Below are positions 23,287-35,752 of a stretch of 64,000 nucleotides of DNA, piece by piece. Source of the DNA: Dacryopinax spathularia (lineage: Eukaryota > Basidiomycota > Dacrymycetes > Dacrymycetales > Dacrymycetaceae); the NCBI GenBank assembly GCA_037974965.1, contig JBBPFI010000015.1, forward strand, positions 815,152 to 879,151. Direction: 5' to 3'. Each line of letters begins with the position of its first letter. The stretch's first letter is position 1. Both the position numbers and the translations under genes were made by a program. Under the pieces are notes generated by a model. The model was not told the DNA's origin, searched no databases, and saw only the letters and a program-made list of their open reading frames with translations.

Positions 23287-25400
23287 TCAGGCGGTGTTCA
23301 GGATGACCTTGCTGGCTGTCTGCAGCCTGGAGCGCGCCATCCGCCCCACGGCCCAGCCCCGGATGGCGAGCACGACGAGGATCCAGGTGAAGTTGAGGCA
23401 CATGATCGCTACGACCAAATTGAGGAACATCATCATGTCATCTACGCAAACACACACAAATCAGTATGCGCTGGAGGTGGAAGCATAGGGGAATGGGTGC
23501 GCACCTTTGCCCGTGCGCATGGCGATATAGGTGATCTGTTCCGTGCTGAGGATGAACGTCAGCCCTCCACAGGCAAGCGTAAAGCTCGCCAGGGCTTCCG
23601 TTGGCGGGCGGGACGGGAGAGGGGATGTGGGCGGCCGGAGCCAGAGGAAGAAGTAGGTCATGAACCTAAACAGGGCGAACGCGCCGAGCATGTACCCCCA
23701 CAGAGCGTGGATCTCGACTTGGAAGAGATAGGTCTGGTGGTGCGCGGACATGGCCATCCCGGTAATACCGATACAGAGCGCCGGGAAGGGGTTGAATGAG
23801 CCTCTGTAGCTAGGAGGCTGTGGGACCTCGGACTCTGGCCGACCGGTCTGGACTAGCGCGGGCTTGGAGAGCATCCGCCGGACAAAGTCCGACTCAAGCG
23901 CCATACCCGTTAGCCCCGCGAACCAGAACATGACCGCGATGGAGATATGCTGGATCTGCTTGGTCGTGTATGGGCTGCCGGGCGCGGCGCCGAACCGCTC
24001 CATCCAGGTGTTCATGATTCCGTAGAGGAAGATAACGGTGGACTCGATCATTTCTGCCGAGGGGGGTGGGCGCTTGCCGGGAGGGGTGTAGACGCGGTTC
24101 CAGGCCCAGCCGAGCTGGGAGAAGGCGCCGCAGTACCGGGCAAAGGTGAGGATGCCGTAGAACCAGAAGATACCACCCTCTGCAGGATTATGGTCAGAAT
24201 GCTGTACTCCCGAAAAAGGAAGTTGGGAACTCACTGATAATATGCGCAAGACAGCCCGGCAGGTAGTTGTCCCGGCAGATACCGACATAGTTCGTCATTC
24301 CAGCAAGCGTCACAATCGCAGCGAAAACGACCAGCACATGCTCAGCAGTAAGGAAGGCAATCCACAGAACTCGCTTCCCAAGACTCTGCCGCGGCTCGGA
24401 GTGTTCCTGGGCGTAAGGCGGGTGAACGGGCGAATGCGTCCCGTCGTGCAGCGTCGTCTCGGAATGATCGTCGGAGGCCATCGACTCCCGCGCGGGAGAA
24501 TGGAGATGCGGAGCCGAGTCGGGCCAGTCTTCCGAGACGTGCTCGCGCGGGATGAACGATTCCTGCTCGTCGATGTGCTCCTGAAGAGAGTACGCTTCGG
24601 CCTCTTTCACGAGGTCGTACCCGTGCGTGCTGCTGCCTGCCTGTTTGCCAAGGATCACATAGTTCCAGAGGCGTGAAATGGACTTGTCCGAGGAGCGGAG
24701 GAAGGACCATGCGCGCTTCAGGATGTCTGCCACGTCGACCAGAGAGAGCAGGGTCGAAGCGGTAAGAAGGATCGTGCCCATCTTGCCGTGAGCCGAATTC
24801 GCGTACCTGCATATACGTCAGTCTGCGCGACAGGAAAGAGGTCTAATGGAACGCACAGATCAGGCGTGAGCTTCTTGTACGCCGTCCCGGACAGGAAGCC
24901 GACTGCGGTCAGGACGAGGTAGGTCGTGTTAACTGGGGCGTGCCATGGGTGCTTAGCGCCACGCAGAGCGATGGCTGACACCCAGTCAGCCCAGCTCTCT
25001 TCTACGCACAAGGAGAAGGCTCACCAAGCGGTAAGAATACAAAGTAAGCAAATATCAAGGATACAACGTGGATCACCATCAGGCCCACATAGCTCGGCCC
25101 GCCACCCTGCTCAGGCTCCAGATGACCAAAGTCATGGTCCCAGTATGAAGGCGGGTCAGGCTTGTGCCACATGAGCACCTCGGTCTCGTTCAGCTCTAAG
25201 AGTGGGGGTTGGTCGTGGGACGCGTGCGAGTGCTCGTGTTCGTCCATGTTCATTGCGGGTGCAGGGGCGGGGTGGTCGTCATGTCTAAGCGTGAGCGCTG
25301 AGCGCCGTTGGGGTTGTTGTTGTTCGAGCGGGCTTGAGCCGATGGCGACGCCTACGAGGGCGGCCAGGGCGAGGAAGAGGGTTGTTGATGTTACGCGCAT
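23287..25400 (-). CDS. YTP1-like multi-pass membrane protein (DUF2427 + Ytp1 domain)
   Basis: Exons 25400-25025, 24974-24857, 24806-24235, 24179-23505 and 23441-23287 join in phase to 631 aa. A signal peptide (MRVTSTTLFLALAALVGVA) is followed by a His-rich luminal stretch (MNMDEHEHSHASHD). The DUF2427 block comes next (SYVGLMVIHVVSLIFAYFVF, then HPWHAPVNTTYLVLTAVGFL, then NSAHGKMG). A cytosolic, Ser/Glu/His-rich loop of ~110 residues precedes the Ytp1 C-terminal domain (VLWIAFLTAEHVLVVFAAIV, KGGIFWFYGILTFARYCGAF, AMSAHHQTYLFQVEIHALWG). Yeast YTP1 resembles mitochondrial/respiratory electron-carrier-like proteins and its function is unsettled. The repeated His in the predicted helices (H-G-K-M-G, S-A-H-H, E-I-H-A-L-W-G) would suit a b-type heme or metal site, but that is inference. 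Confidence 0.88.
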
Positions 25401-26860
25401 TATTGTGGGTGTGGTCGTGTGCTGGCTGTGGGAGGGTGCTGCCCTATGGGGGAGGGGGAGATGTCCTATCCAGGTGACGGGGATAGGGGCAGCAGCGGGA
25501 GGGGGAGGAGGGAGGGAAAAGGGGGGCGGGGGGAGGGATGCTTAGTAGACAAGCTTATTAACGGGTTGAGGTGATGGGAGGATGAAGAGGAGGGAGAGGG
25601 CGGGCATCGTAGGGATGAAGCGGGTCTTAAGTTACAGACCAGGGGGGGTGCGGATGGGTTCTGGCAAGGTCGATGAGTGAGCGAGCTGACGAGCAGCTGC
25701 TTGGTCCTGCCCTCCCCTTCCCTGCACACCTACCCTTTCCCACTCGTCCCGTCCTTGTCCTTGTTCACGATAGTGGGCGAACGCGTGGATCACCCGGCCT
25801 GCCTTCCCGCGGCACACCTCCGGCCGGCCGAGGAGAATTAGAGCGTGTGGGCAGGGCAGCCGCACCCATCAGCCATCAGCCTCAGCTGCCCTTCTTCGAA
25901 AACACAGCGAAGTCGACGCGGGCGGCGAGGGCGAAGCGTAAGCAAGCCTTTCTCTCGCTCTCAACAATTTGGTTCCGGGTGACGAGCAGCTGAATATGCC
26001 TGGATGACTAGTAACGTTCTGCATCCGAGCGAGCATGGCAGAGCAGCGAGCGGCGGGCACAGAGCGCACCAACGAGGTGCACGAGCGCTTCGCCCGCCCG
26101 CCGAGAGAAACGTGAGATGACGCGTGCGAAACCGGACGGGCAGGCTTCAGGCATCGCAGCACATCGGGCTGGCTGGCTGAAAAAGTCTGGGCCGAACCCG
26201 CTGGAAGCCTAATCCGCCATCTCACTCAAACTGTGTCGCGCGTCATAACACAGCGTTAGTCAGCCGGCACAGCATAACGCACAAAGCCAAAACCTCTGCG
26301 GGAGCAAACGCACTGCTGAGGACGACTCATCCCGGCCAGAGGAATGGAATGCTTCGTTGGCCGGCTCTCGGCCCTCCGCACTGCCCCCCTTTTCACGGTC
26401 GGTCTTGGTCAAGGCTCGCCCATAACGTTGGCTCAGCGCTGCCGTTGTGCTGGATCGGGTAATACGCTCCGGCCACGTTACTCCGCTGACATAACGGCCT
26501 CGCGCTCTTCTCTCTTCTTCGTCCTTCGGACAAAACCGTGCCGGCCCGATCTGATCTCGGAGGACGGTCCTTCTGAGAAGAAAAGGGAAAATAGGAGATG
26601 ACACACGTCATTTGTAATGCTTGCTCACGCGCTCAATAAAGTCGAGTGGGTGCGTTGCCTGATATGGGAACGATGTGTCATTGTGATATCGACCGCTCAT
26701 ATACAATAATGTGACTAGCTATCCAAATCTATCTACAGTAGTCGATCACCCGCTCAATGGACAAATACAACCTTCTTCCCGCCGGTTGCGGAATGCTTGG
26801 ATGCTCACACAAAGGCGACAGATGTCGCGAGACTCGCACTCGCTCCTAAGTACCCTGAGT
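25401..26860. other. Intergenic 1.46 kb, upstream of the YTP1-like gene
   Basis: Lies between the YTP1-like start and the CDT1 stop, both on the minus strand. It is locally GA/CT-rich near 25440-25640. The scattered open frames have no recognisable product. Confidence 0.5.
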
Positions 26861-28799
26861 TCACAAGGGTGAGAAAGCGGGCGGTGGACCGTCCAGCTCA
26901 CGTCGGATCCGCTCCCGAACCCTGCGCAGGCCGCCGTCCTCCTGCCGTCCTACACCGACCCGTTTCGGACTCCCCGCTCCAGGTGACCGCTTGCTCATCT
27001 CGGCAACTGCGACTGACCCGGGGCTCGGCGGCGTCGCGAGTGCAGACGAGCTCGGCGCTTCGAGCCATTCGGCCCGGTCGATCGTGAGCACGCGCACGAA
27101 AAATGGACAGAGCTCTGCAAGCAGTTTTATCGACGATTGCGCTTCCGCTGGATAATTAAAACAATGCAGAGTCAGCATGGTTGACTCGGTCCCACAGTAG
27201 TGCACATGGCAATGAAACCCACCTTCGGAGATGGCCACTTTTGAACTCTTCACAAGGATCTGGACCGCTTCATCCATCGGAATTGCGCGCCGCCGCCGAG
27301 TAGCAGGTGTGGCTAGGCCGCCTCCGGTGGACGAGAACATCCTATTCAAATTTGGATCACGTAAGCACAACCAGAACTTTCCTTATTTGTATAGAGGGGA
27401 AAACGTACATGTATATCCCTTCCGCAACGCCGCCAAGCCGGCTCAACGCGCTGCGGCGTTTCAGTTCCTCCGGAGTTACAATGCGCTCTTCCTCGGTTTG
27501 TTCGTCTCGCAATACGATGCTGCCCTTGGGGGTACCGGCCTTGGCCGCGAGCTACGCACAGCTATCAGGCCAGGTTCGACTGGAATGCGGGGATTGACGT
27601 ACTCGCTCAAACAAGGCGCTCTTGCGGTCCTTGACGCTCGACGCGCTCGTCGGAGTGGTCCTCCCATCGCTTTTCTCAGGTGTGATAAAGTCCGACGCGA
27701 GCAACCCGCGGCTCTTGGTTGGAGTCTCCGGGGGTGTGGCAAACCCACCGCTCGAGGCAGGCTGCGTCTTCGACCTCGCAGACGTAGGCGTAAGAGAAGC
27801 GAGTCTCCGATCCTTGACAGGAGTAGACGCCAAAGACCGCGTTCGTGTCGCCGAAGGTGTGGGCAGACTCGCCGGCTGAATGAGTGGCGGCAGAAGCGAC
27901 GAAGGAAACGGAGGCAGCGGAGTAACGGTGTTGTGCTGCGAACGCGTGGTCAAACACTGGCAAAGCAGCCACATAGCGAAGGCGACGCACCTTCCACCAA
28001 TCCCTGATCCTCTTCTCCACCAGCCGGACTCTCGCCTGCTTTCCCGAAAGCCAGCGGCCAGCCACGTCCAATCCAGTCCGCCCTCCGCCCTCAGGAACAT
28101 GCACCTCCACCCCAAACGCGTACACCGTCCTCCTCTTCCCCATCTCCTTGTCCAGCACGCGCATAGGGCTGATCGTCACCCCGCTTCCTCCGCGTAGCCA
28201 TTCCATCTCCGATCGACGATTCTTGGTAGGAGTGATAAAGGGGTTGTTGTCGTCCTGCTCGGTTGGATTGACCGGGGTTTCGGGTCGAGCGTCTTGAGGT
28301 GCAGCTGGTGCGCCGGCTTCGTATATCCAGCAGAGGCGTGCGATCTCTGCTGCCGCACATCGTCTTCCGGCTGCTCGCTCAAGCTCAGCGCTAGTACAGA
28401 TATTGATGATTGTAAGGGTATCAGGTCGTGTAGGGTGTGGAGAAGGAGCCAATGCAGATGAACCGAGTTTGAGCGCAAGGAGCGATTCCAACGCGGTATG
28501 AAGTTGGAGAAGATGAGCGAGGGGTGGTGGTAAAGGAGAGGACGCAGCCGCAGCTGAAGCTTTGATCTGCTTCTTCGCACCGGGCGAAGGATGGGCCACT
28601 GGCTTTTTAGGCGTCGCGCGCGGAGAGGGCGGGCTGGAAGGCGTGGTTAGGACGCGTCGATGTTGAGTGAGCTGGGAGGGACTTACGCCTGCCGCACCTT
28701 CTTTGGAGTGATTATATCCTCGTCACTGGGGTCAGAGAGAGTGAACGACCCAGTCGAAGAGACGCGTTGCAATCTACGTCTCTTCAGAGGAGTCGCCAT
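26861..28799 (-). CDS. CDT1: CDT1, DNA replication licensing factor
   Basis: Six exons (28799-28687, 28633-27991, 27875-27603, 27551-27409, 27341-27223, 27147-26861) join in phase to 525 aa. The start is MATPLKRRRLQ. The middle CDT1 fold shows LPPPLAHLLQLHTALESLL, then LTIINICTSAELERAAGRR followed by EIARLCWIYE, then EMEWLRGGSGVTISP and the Y-A-F-G-V-E-V-H-V strand. A Ser/Thr/Pro linker contains many T-P sites and KDRRLASL. A helix-rich C-terminal part follows (EERIVTPEELKRRSALSRLGGVAEGIYM), then a winged-helix-like segment (IPMDEAVQILVKSSKV ... SSIKLLAELCPFFVRVLTID). CDT1 brings Mcm2-7 to ORC/Cdc6 at origins in G1. Identification rests on motif order; the overall resemblance is good but fungal CDT1 is poorly conserved. 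It diverges from Rho-GDI across 277 bp. Confidence 0.83.
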
Positions 28800-29076
28800 G
28801 ATAGAGGATGGGGAGGAGGAGGGTACGATCGCCTGCTCTGGCGATGTTGGACGGTGAACGGAGGCGCGTCATGAAGCTCTGGACCCCGACACGACCTCTT
28901 CACTAGGGGATCCATTTGATTCCGTCTGGGTAAGGCGACGCCTGACAATGTCCGGTATGGGGGAGCTTGCACTGCATGGCAACCGCACCTTGGACACCCG
29001 TTTCACCACCTTGAACGTTGTTCTCCATCTCCATCTCTCGTTTACCTAGACTATACCTTGCATTTGAACGTCCACT
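28800..29076. promoter_or_regulatory. Bidirectional promoter region of CDT1 and RDI1
   Basis: Only 277 bp separate the two start codons, so both promoters lie here. MluI-type ACGCGT hexamers occur nearby within CDT1 exon 1 (28762-28767) and intron 1 (28652-28657), not inside this interval. Confidence 0.5.
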
Positions 29077-29929
29077 ATGGCTAGCACTGAAGATCATCGT
29101 GATGACGCCGAGCTTCAGCCCACTTTCGCAGAGGTGCGCGTTCTGCTACAGTCAGGCGCTGGATTGTATTTTGACGGTGTAATAAGGGCTACAAACCGGG
29201 CGAGAAGAAGACGATCGACGCATACCGCAACCTCGACAAAGAGGACGAGTCGCTCGCTCGGTGGAAAGCGTCTCTCGGGCTAGGCGACAACGTCCCCGCC
29301 GAGTCGAGCGGGCCCAAAGTACGTCGGTTGGGCCGTCCTTCCCGGCGTGTTTTGACCTCAGGCATTAGGTCACCGTCATCTCCCTCACTTTGACTTCGCC
29401 GAGCCTGCCAACGCCGATCGTGATGGATCTTACTAGTGGGAGGGACTTCAAGCGCGACCCGATACATATCAAGGAAGGTGCCGAGTACTCCGTGACGATG
29501 AAGTTCAAGGTCAACCACGGGCTCATCACCGGTCTGCGGTTCATCCAGGTGCGCTGACCCACGCGCGTTTCTTTTCCTACAAAACTGACAAGACCGAATC
29601 AAATACAGATCGTCAAGCGAGCCGGAATAAAGGGTATGATCAGCTGTTCATATGAACGTGGCGTGTACTCATGCGAGGTGCAGTCGATAAGATGGACGAG
29701 ATGATCGGCTCGTTCACTGCTTCCCAGACGCCGTACACGAAGGAGTTCCCCTCGGACGTGGCTCCTTCCGGCCTGGTAGCGCGCAGCGGGACGTACATCG
29801 CCAAAGCTCGCGTGACCGACGACGACAAGGAGGTCTATGCTGGTATGCCTTCTCATTTTCTCTGTTATCCAGCCGATCTGACGAGATGTAGACTTCGAGT
29901 GGCAGTTCAAGCTCACCAAGGAGTGGTGA
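29077..29929 (+). CDS. RDI1: Rho GDP-dissociation inhibitor
   Basis: Six short exons (29077-29133, 29187-29318, 29369-29548, 29609-29633, 29684-29842, 29892-29929) join in phase to 196 aa, the usual RhoGDI size. The N-terminal regulatory arm has GYKPGEKKTIDAYRNLD and DESLARWKASLGLG. The immunoglobulin-like prenyl-binding domain follows (VISLTLTSPSLPTPIVMDLT, YSVTMKFKVNHGLITGLRF, KRAGIKVDKMDEMIGSF, PSGLVARSGTYIAKARVTDDD, FEWQFKLTKEW). RDI1 extracts Cdc42 and Rho1 from membranes by shielding their geranylgeranyl groups. One coding exon is only 25 nt. Confidence 0.97.
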
Positions 29930-30220
29930 GGCGCCTGTCGCGGAGCTGCATTTCCCACGTCTTTCTTCCCTTGTAACGTTAACAATGAGATTATCCTGCA
30001 TATATACCAAATGAAGTTGATACAACCCAAACCTGCTCGTCGCGTGAACCGGAGGTCACCAGAGTTGTCTCAATCTGTCTCTTCGGAGAGTAGTTGTAGC
30101 AGCAACAGGCGAGGCTAGCGTTTCAGTTCCCAAGTTCGCGTCGTGACGGCACGCCCTGAGCCCTGAAAGTCGACGTGGTTACTTTGCCACTACGCGCGCC
30201 CTATACCCACCACACCCACC

Positions 30221-32382
30221 ATGCATATACGAACCGCCCTCCTCCCCCTCATCCTCATCTCCCCATCTCTCGGCCAGGCATTCCGTCGCTCCCCAACGCA
30301 CGGAGTGCCAAAGGACAAGCTATCCCTCTATATTCCGATAGCGGGGTCGAACCCACCACAATGGCGCTGTCTTGACGGGTCGGGCGACCTCTTGCCGTTC
30401 ACGGCGGTGAATGATGATTACTGTGATTGCGACGATGGGAGCGACGAGCCCGGTACGCTCCTCTTCCCCTCGCCTTCCGTGTAGACTTGCTGACGGTGCG
30501 GTGGGGACAGGCACGAGCGCGTGCAAAGGCGGCATGTTCCACTGCGTGAACGAGGGTCATCTGCCAAAAGACATCCCGAACCTGCGCGTCAATGATGGGC
30601 TCTGCGGTACGCATAACTCACCCTGCACCTAGTCAAAGCGCTAACGTGTGGCGTAGATCCTGACTGCTGCGACGGCTCCGACGAGCCAGAGGGCATATGC
30701 CCTAACAAGTGTGCCGAGCTGGGCGAAGCGTACCGGAAGACGCTGGAGCAGGAACGAAAGCTCCGGCGAACAGTAAGCTCCTACCACCATCTCCGCACTA
30801 GCAGCACTGACACCGTGGAAGGGATCTAAAATTCGGTCGAGCTATGTGGCGTATGCGAAGAAGGAGAAAAAGAGGCTGGAGGACGCGTTGATCAAAGACC
30901 GGGAAGCTGTCGAGAAGGCGAGATTGGAGGAGATGAGGCTGAAGGGTGCGTCCTCACTCTGTATGCTTTTATGTATGCGGACTGACTGTACCTGTACTGT
31001 AGCTCTGCTGGACCGGGCTGAGTCTACGTCTGCCGAAGCACTGGAGTACAAGCTCAAGTCTCGTATGTCTTCACTCCTGGCTGGCAGTCACATGCTGAAC
31101 TCTTTACGTAGCGCTATATGCATCCCTCGTCTCCCACTCATCGGCCGTAAAGGCCCTGGTGAACCGCGTCGCCGACCTCGAAAACAAGCTCTCAACCCTA
31201 AAGTCCATCCTCGCCGACCTAGAAAAAGGCCACAACCCGAACTACCAGGACATGGCAGTGCGCGGCGCCATCAAAGGATATCAAGATTTCTTGGAGAGCG
31301 AGAAGCCTGCTGAACCGCTAACCGAAGCGGATGAGGATATCGTGGAAGCTACAACAAGAGACGACGTGGAGAAATGGACTGAGGAGGAGCTGAGGCGGCT
31401 GGGGCAGACGGATTTGACTGCTTTGTTGCTGGAGCATGAGCAGCATTTGGCTGGGTTTGGCAAGACTGGCGACTCTATCCGTATGTGCTGCTGCGCTTGC
31501 TTCAAGCATGGTGCTGACCGAAGAATGCAGTCTTCTCCATCGAGCACTACCTGCCGGAAGCATGGGTGCCATACTACCACGAAACGAAAACCACGCTGAT
31601 CAACTGGATGGTCCGACTCGGCGTTATCCGAGGCGTGCTGGACGCCTCCGACTCGGACGGTACGTTCCCGCACCTTCTGCAGTCCCGACCTGTGCTGATT
31701 GCCCTGCAGAAGTCAAACGCGCCCGCTCAGCCTATGCTGACGCTCAGCGCGCAACCAGGGAAGCGGAAAGCGACCTCCGAGAAGACGAAGACATGCTCAG
31801 CAAGCTAGGAGGCTTCTACGGCCCAGACGGCGAGTGGCTCAAGTTGAAAGACACGTGTATCGAGAAGAACACCGGGGAGTGCGTGCCGCCTCTCTTTGCT
31901 GCTGGCGAGAGCTTCGCTGACAGAGACGATAGGTACACCTACTCGGTCTGCTTCTTTGGGCAGGCGACACAGCGGTCGAACAATGGTGGCGGAACGCATA
32001 GCTTGGGGTAAGCTCCTCACCGTGCCTTTTTGTCATGCCGGGTCTGATCAGATATCTGTGTAGGCGCTTCACAACCTGGAACGACGAAGCAGAAGAAGGC
32101 ACTCTCGAGTACTACTCCGCCCAGCTCTACGAACACGGCGCCCGATGCTGGAACGGTCCCGAGCGGAGTGTCGAGGTCAGTCCCTCTCCCCCTTCTCCCC
32201 CAGCTCCCACTATGACTGTCGTTTCTGACTTCGATGTCTCGCAGCTCATCCTCACGTGCGGCACTGAGAATGCCATCCTTTCCGTCGCCGAACCAGAGAA
32301 ATGCGAGTACGTACTTGAGGGCACCTCCCCAGCGCTCTGCTGGCCACTAGAGACAGAATCGCAGACGAAGGACGAGCTGTAG
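30221..32382 (+). CDS. GTB1: Glucosidase II beta subunit (ER, MRH domain, KDEL end)
   Basis: Ten exons (30221-30452, 30511-30606, 30657-30772, 30822-30945, 31003-31062, 31112-31480, 31531-31659, 31710-32007, 32064-32175, 32245-32382) give 557 aa. A signal peptide (MHIRTALLPLILISPSLG) is followed by the Cys-rich PRKCSH/LDLa-type region with two calcium-type motifs (VNDDYCDCDDGSDEPG; LRVNDGLC then PDCCDGSDEPEG). A long charged coiled coil covers ~120-300. A C-terminal mannose-6-phosphate-receptor-homology domain has conserved Cys (YSVCFFGQATQ, RCWNGPERSVEL, then ILTCGTEN and CEYVLEG). The last four residues are KDEL for ER retrieval. The subunit recognises mannose on N-glycans and positions the catalytic alpha subunit that trims glucose residues during glycoprotein folding. 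The alpha-subunit gene is not in the window. Confidence 0.97.
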
Positions 32383-32892
32383 ACCCTGCGCATCGTCATA
32401 TACACACATTGCCCCTCATACAGTAGGCACAGCGGGAGCAGCATAGAATTTAGCACCTCTGAGCATTTGGGATTCTGGCATGAGGTGGAATCTAGCCGAG
32501 ATTCTATCTTATGGCTTTATGACAAAAGGAAGACAGAGGATCAGGATCAGGAAGGATCACGTATCATGTGCGGGGGGGATGCGTGCTGTACATGCATGCG
32601 ATGAGCAGAACAGAGCAGAACAGAACAGAGCGAAACAGAGCAGTGAAAAACGAACCGAAAGCGCGAATGACAAAGAAAGGGAAAAGGAAGAGAAGCTAGA
32701 GCGATCAGCAGAGAGCAGTCAGGCCCAAAAAATCGCAGAGGAAGAAAAAAGAAGAAGATGGACAGTACGAAAAGAAGGGAGAATGTACTATGAGCGGTTT
32801 AGCGTGCATCAAGCACTTGGCTGAGGGTAATATACGGGTAGGTACTAGGATTAGGGGGCCATGAATGAATTTGCTGCAACGCGTGCAGTCCA
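32383..32892. other. Intergenic 510 bp between convergent genes
   Basis: Convergent 3' ends of GTB1 and the cyclin gene. A degenerate purine repeat built from GAACAGAGCA-like units spans about 32603-32645. No gene seen. Confidence 0.55.
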
Positions 32893-34549
32893 TTATTGCG
32901 CTCTTCCTCTTCTCTCACCGCTCGAGCTTCGTCCGCCAGTCGCAGTGGGAGCTGTATGATTCTCCCTTGACGGAGTGCCTCGAGCGGTCGACGCCTCTGA
33001 CGCGCTGGAGGAATGGAACCGCACCGTCTCGTCCCCGTCTTCGACGTCTTCGGACTGGTCTTCGTCTCGCTCTTCGTCGTCGTCACCGTCGTCGTCGTCG
33101 TCGTCGTTCTCCTCATCCACGTCCATTCTACTGCTTTCGCTCTCGCCCCGTCCATATCCGTTGCTTGTGTCGCTCGGACTAGGACCAGAACCAGGACCAG
33201 CAAGATCATACTCCCCCACCTGCTCCTTCGGCTCCCTCGACACGAGCGCGTCAGGCGGCGTGGGCGGCAACAAGCTAGCGACAGACTGGGCGTGTTGCAG
33301 CCTCTGCCGGTTTGTCGAGTAGTGCAGGAGTCGGTCGCCGTAGCTCTGCATTTCTTCGATTGTGATGTGCAGGTGGAAGTCGTTCAGGAGGAGGAACTGG
33401 AGTTCGAGCTGGTTGAGTTCGGTTTGCGGGAGACCGCCGACCTGCGTTTCGTATCGGGGTTAGCTACTTCAGTCCCTAACTGCGGGAGAAAAGAGAAAGG
33501 GGTAGAGAGAGGAAATGTATGCGCACCTTTGCATAGCGCGAATTGGTATAGAAGACATCGCTCCAGAACTTGCTTGCAACAGTAACACCGGCAATAATAA
33601 GCCTATGCACATTATAGCTATCGATCGCGAACCCCTTCCCGGTCGAATCAAGCGCAAGCTTGCTCATCCTATCAAAGTAGACTAGCAAGGAGAGGAAGAC
33701 ATCGTTTGGCGCTGGACAGTATTTGAGGATACGAAGGAGGTAGGCTTCGATCGTTATTGCGGGCACGTTCCGGGCGTGGAAGGCGAGCAGGGAGGAGGGG
33801 CTGAGGTGCTGACGGGCGGCGGTGCTGAGGTGCCAGTGCTCTTGCGCGCTGGAAGAGGAAGGGTTGGGAGAGGGCTCGGTCGAGGAAAGATGAGGGTTGG
33901 AACGCGATCGGAGATGGGACGGAGGTGGTGGTACGGGCGAGGCGGAGGCGTGTCGATGTGCTCGGGATATCGGGGGTGATCGCGATGAAGGAGGAGACGG
34001 GAACGGAGAAGTGGTACGCAAGGCATCGTTCGCGGTAGATATCTGGCTCAGCAATGCAGCGAGCAGCTTCATCAGATCGGGAGAGGGGAAAGTAGCAATG
34101 TCCAAACGTGGGCAGTCGGACGAAGGCGGGGGAGTAGTCGAGGAGGACGCCTGACTAGCCACATGAGGCTGAGGCAGCCTCGCTGCCGCGTCCTCGCTCA
34201 TCCGGATGGCTTCGGCCGGTGCGAGCGGATGTTGCTGATGTTGAGAAGTCGACGGTACGGGCTCGGCCGTTCGCTGACGTGGTGCGCCGCGAGACGTTGA
34301 GGACGCGCCCGAGCTTGACGCGGTGCGTTTTGGCGTTGAGCGCGTCCTTTTCATTGACGATGGCGGTGGTGGTGGTCCTGGTGGTGGTTGATGTCTTGAT
34401 GTCTCGCGAGGATTATGTACGTCTTCGTCGTGTGGTCTTTGTACTTGGTGTGCAGAAGAAGAAGATGCAGAGGACGAGGCAGGGTAGTAGTAGTGATATG
34501 ACGCCGAGTTAAAGGGAGAAGTGAAGTGGGTGGGAGCGGTGGATAGCAT
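32893..34549 (-). CDS. PHO80/PCL-type cyclin, 523 aa
   Basis: Two exons (34549-33527, 33441-32893) join in phase. The first ~250 residues are low-complexity (Ser/Pro/His, Q-H-Q-Q-H, Pro-runs). The PHO80-like cyclin box follows at ~255-400: a S-L-L-A-F-H-A-R-N-V-P-A-I-T-I helix, then YLLRILKYCPAPNDVFLSLL, VYFDRMSKLAL, and DSYNVHRLIIAGVTVASKFW with SDVFYTNSRYAK. It continues across the intron into VGGLPQTELNQLELQFLLLN and DFHLHITIEEMQ. The R-x-L-I-I-A-(G)-V-x-V-A-S-K-F and Y-x-N-x-x-Y-A-K-V-G-G-L motifs define the family. PHO80 cyclins activate Pho85-like CDKs in phosphate and glycogen control; other PCLs act in polarity or cell cycle, so the exact member is open. The C-terminal tail has an Asp/Glu run near residues 430-455. 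Confidence 0.93.
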
Positions 34550-34967
34550 TCGGGGTGGCCGGTCGGGGGGTTGGTTTATGGTTAGAGGGGTAGGACCGGT
34601 GTCGACAGTTGACAGCGTTAACTGCCCTTATTCGCCGTATACTCAGCAAAGTTTTAGACAAGCAGGCGATGGTTCAATGAGTACGCGGTTGAGAGGATGA
34701 AGAGGTAAGAGAGAAAGGGAGAGAAGAGATGTGCGAAAACGTAGGTTTGGCGACACAAATGTGAGTTGGGTGTACGAACGACGACGTATCCGCTCATTGC
34801 CGCGAAATGGGATCAGAGCTCCCCTTTTTGGTTCCGTCCCTCATCGCCATTCACCGCGCATCCCACACACGTTCATCCCCTCCCTTTGCTAGAGAAGTGC
34901 ACCACTGTCAACCGGACTCGTGCACACCTTTTGCCTCTCGCACTTTGCCGCCAACACAGCAGCGACC
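34550..34967. promoter_or_regulatory. Bidirectional promoter region of the PHO80-type cyclin and mitochondrial L12
   Basis: 418 bp between divergent starts. No specific factor site can be named with confidence. Confidence 0.45.
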
Positions 34968-35752
34968 ATGCATTCACGCACTCTCCGATCAATAGCGGCC
35001 TCATCATCAAGATTAGCAACGTACGCCCCTTTTCCGTTTTCGTTTTCACATACCTCGCCTAAATTTACGCCTCCCTCTGCTCTGTAGCCGGAGATTGCCG
35101 CTCGCAACACGATGCATGGCCACCGCTGCTCCAGACACGCCATCAACGTCGACCGCACCTCCTCCGCCGCCTGTCGCCAAGGCGGGAGGGGCGAAGGTCA
35201 AGAAGATTGTCGATGAGATCGCGGGGTTGACGTTGCTGGAGGCGGCCGACCTCGTCACGCAGCTCAAGGTGCGTCCTCGTCATCTCCACCTCGTAACGAA
35301 ATTCTAATCATACATAATAGACACGGCTGAACATCCAAGAAATCGCCATGCCTGCCGCGTCTGCCGGCCCTGCTCAACCCGCAGCTGCCGCACCGGTTGA
35401 GCAGGAAGAAGAGGAAAAGCCAAAGGAGAAGACGATCTTCACTGTCAAGCTTGAGAAGTTCGACCCTGCCGCAAAGGCCAAGATCATCAAGGAGGTCAAG
35501 GCCGCCGTGCCTGGTATGAACTTGGTTGAGGTGCGTCCACTTCCCCCCGTTACCGTGTCCTCCGTTGCTGTGCCTAGTTGCGGAGTGCAGAGCGGAGGGA
35601 GGATGCTGGATATATGCTAATATACGAATGCTCAGGCAAAGAAATTCGTCGAGTCTGCACCCAAGGTCATCAAGGAGAACCTGCCCAAAGAGGAGGCCGA
35701 GAAGCTCAAGAAGACGTTCACCGACCTCGGTGCGACCGTCGTCCTGGAATGA
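34968..35752 (+). CDS. MNP1: Mitochondrial ribosomal protein bL12m
   Basis: Exons 34968-35020, 35088-35268, 35321-35530 and 35636-35752 join in phase to 186 aa. The N-terminus ([20 protein letters not shown]) is a classical mitochondrial presequence. The L7/L12 dimerisation domain is [20 protein letters not shown]. An Ala/Pro/Glu hinge follows ([18 protein letters not shown]). The globular C-terminal domain has [20 protein letters not shown] then [19 protein letters not shown] and LGATVVLE. bL12m forms the stalk that recruits translation factors to the mitoribosome. Family motifs are complete and the length is normal. Confidence 0.96.
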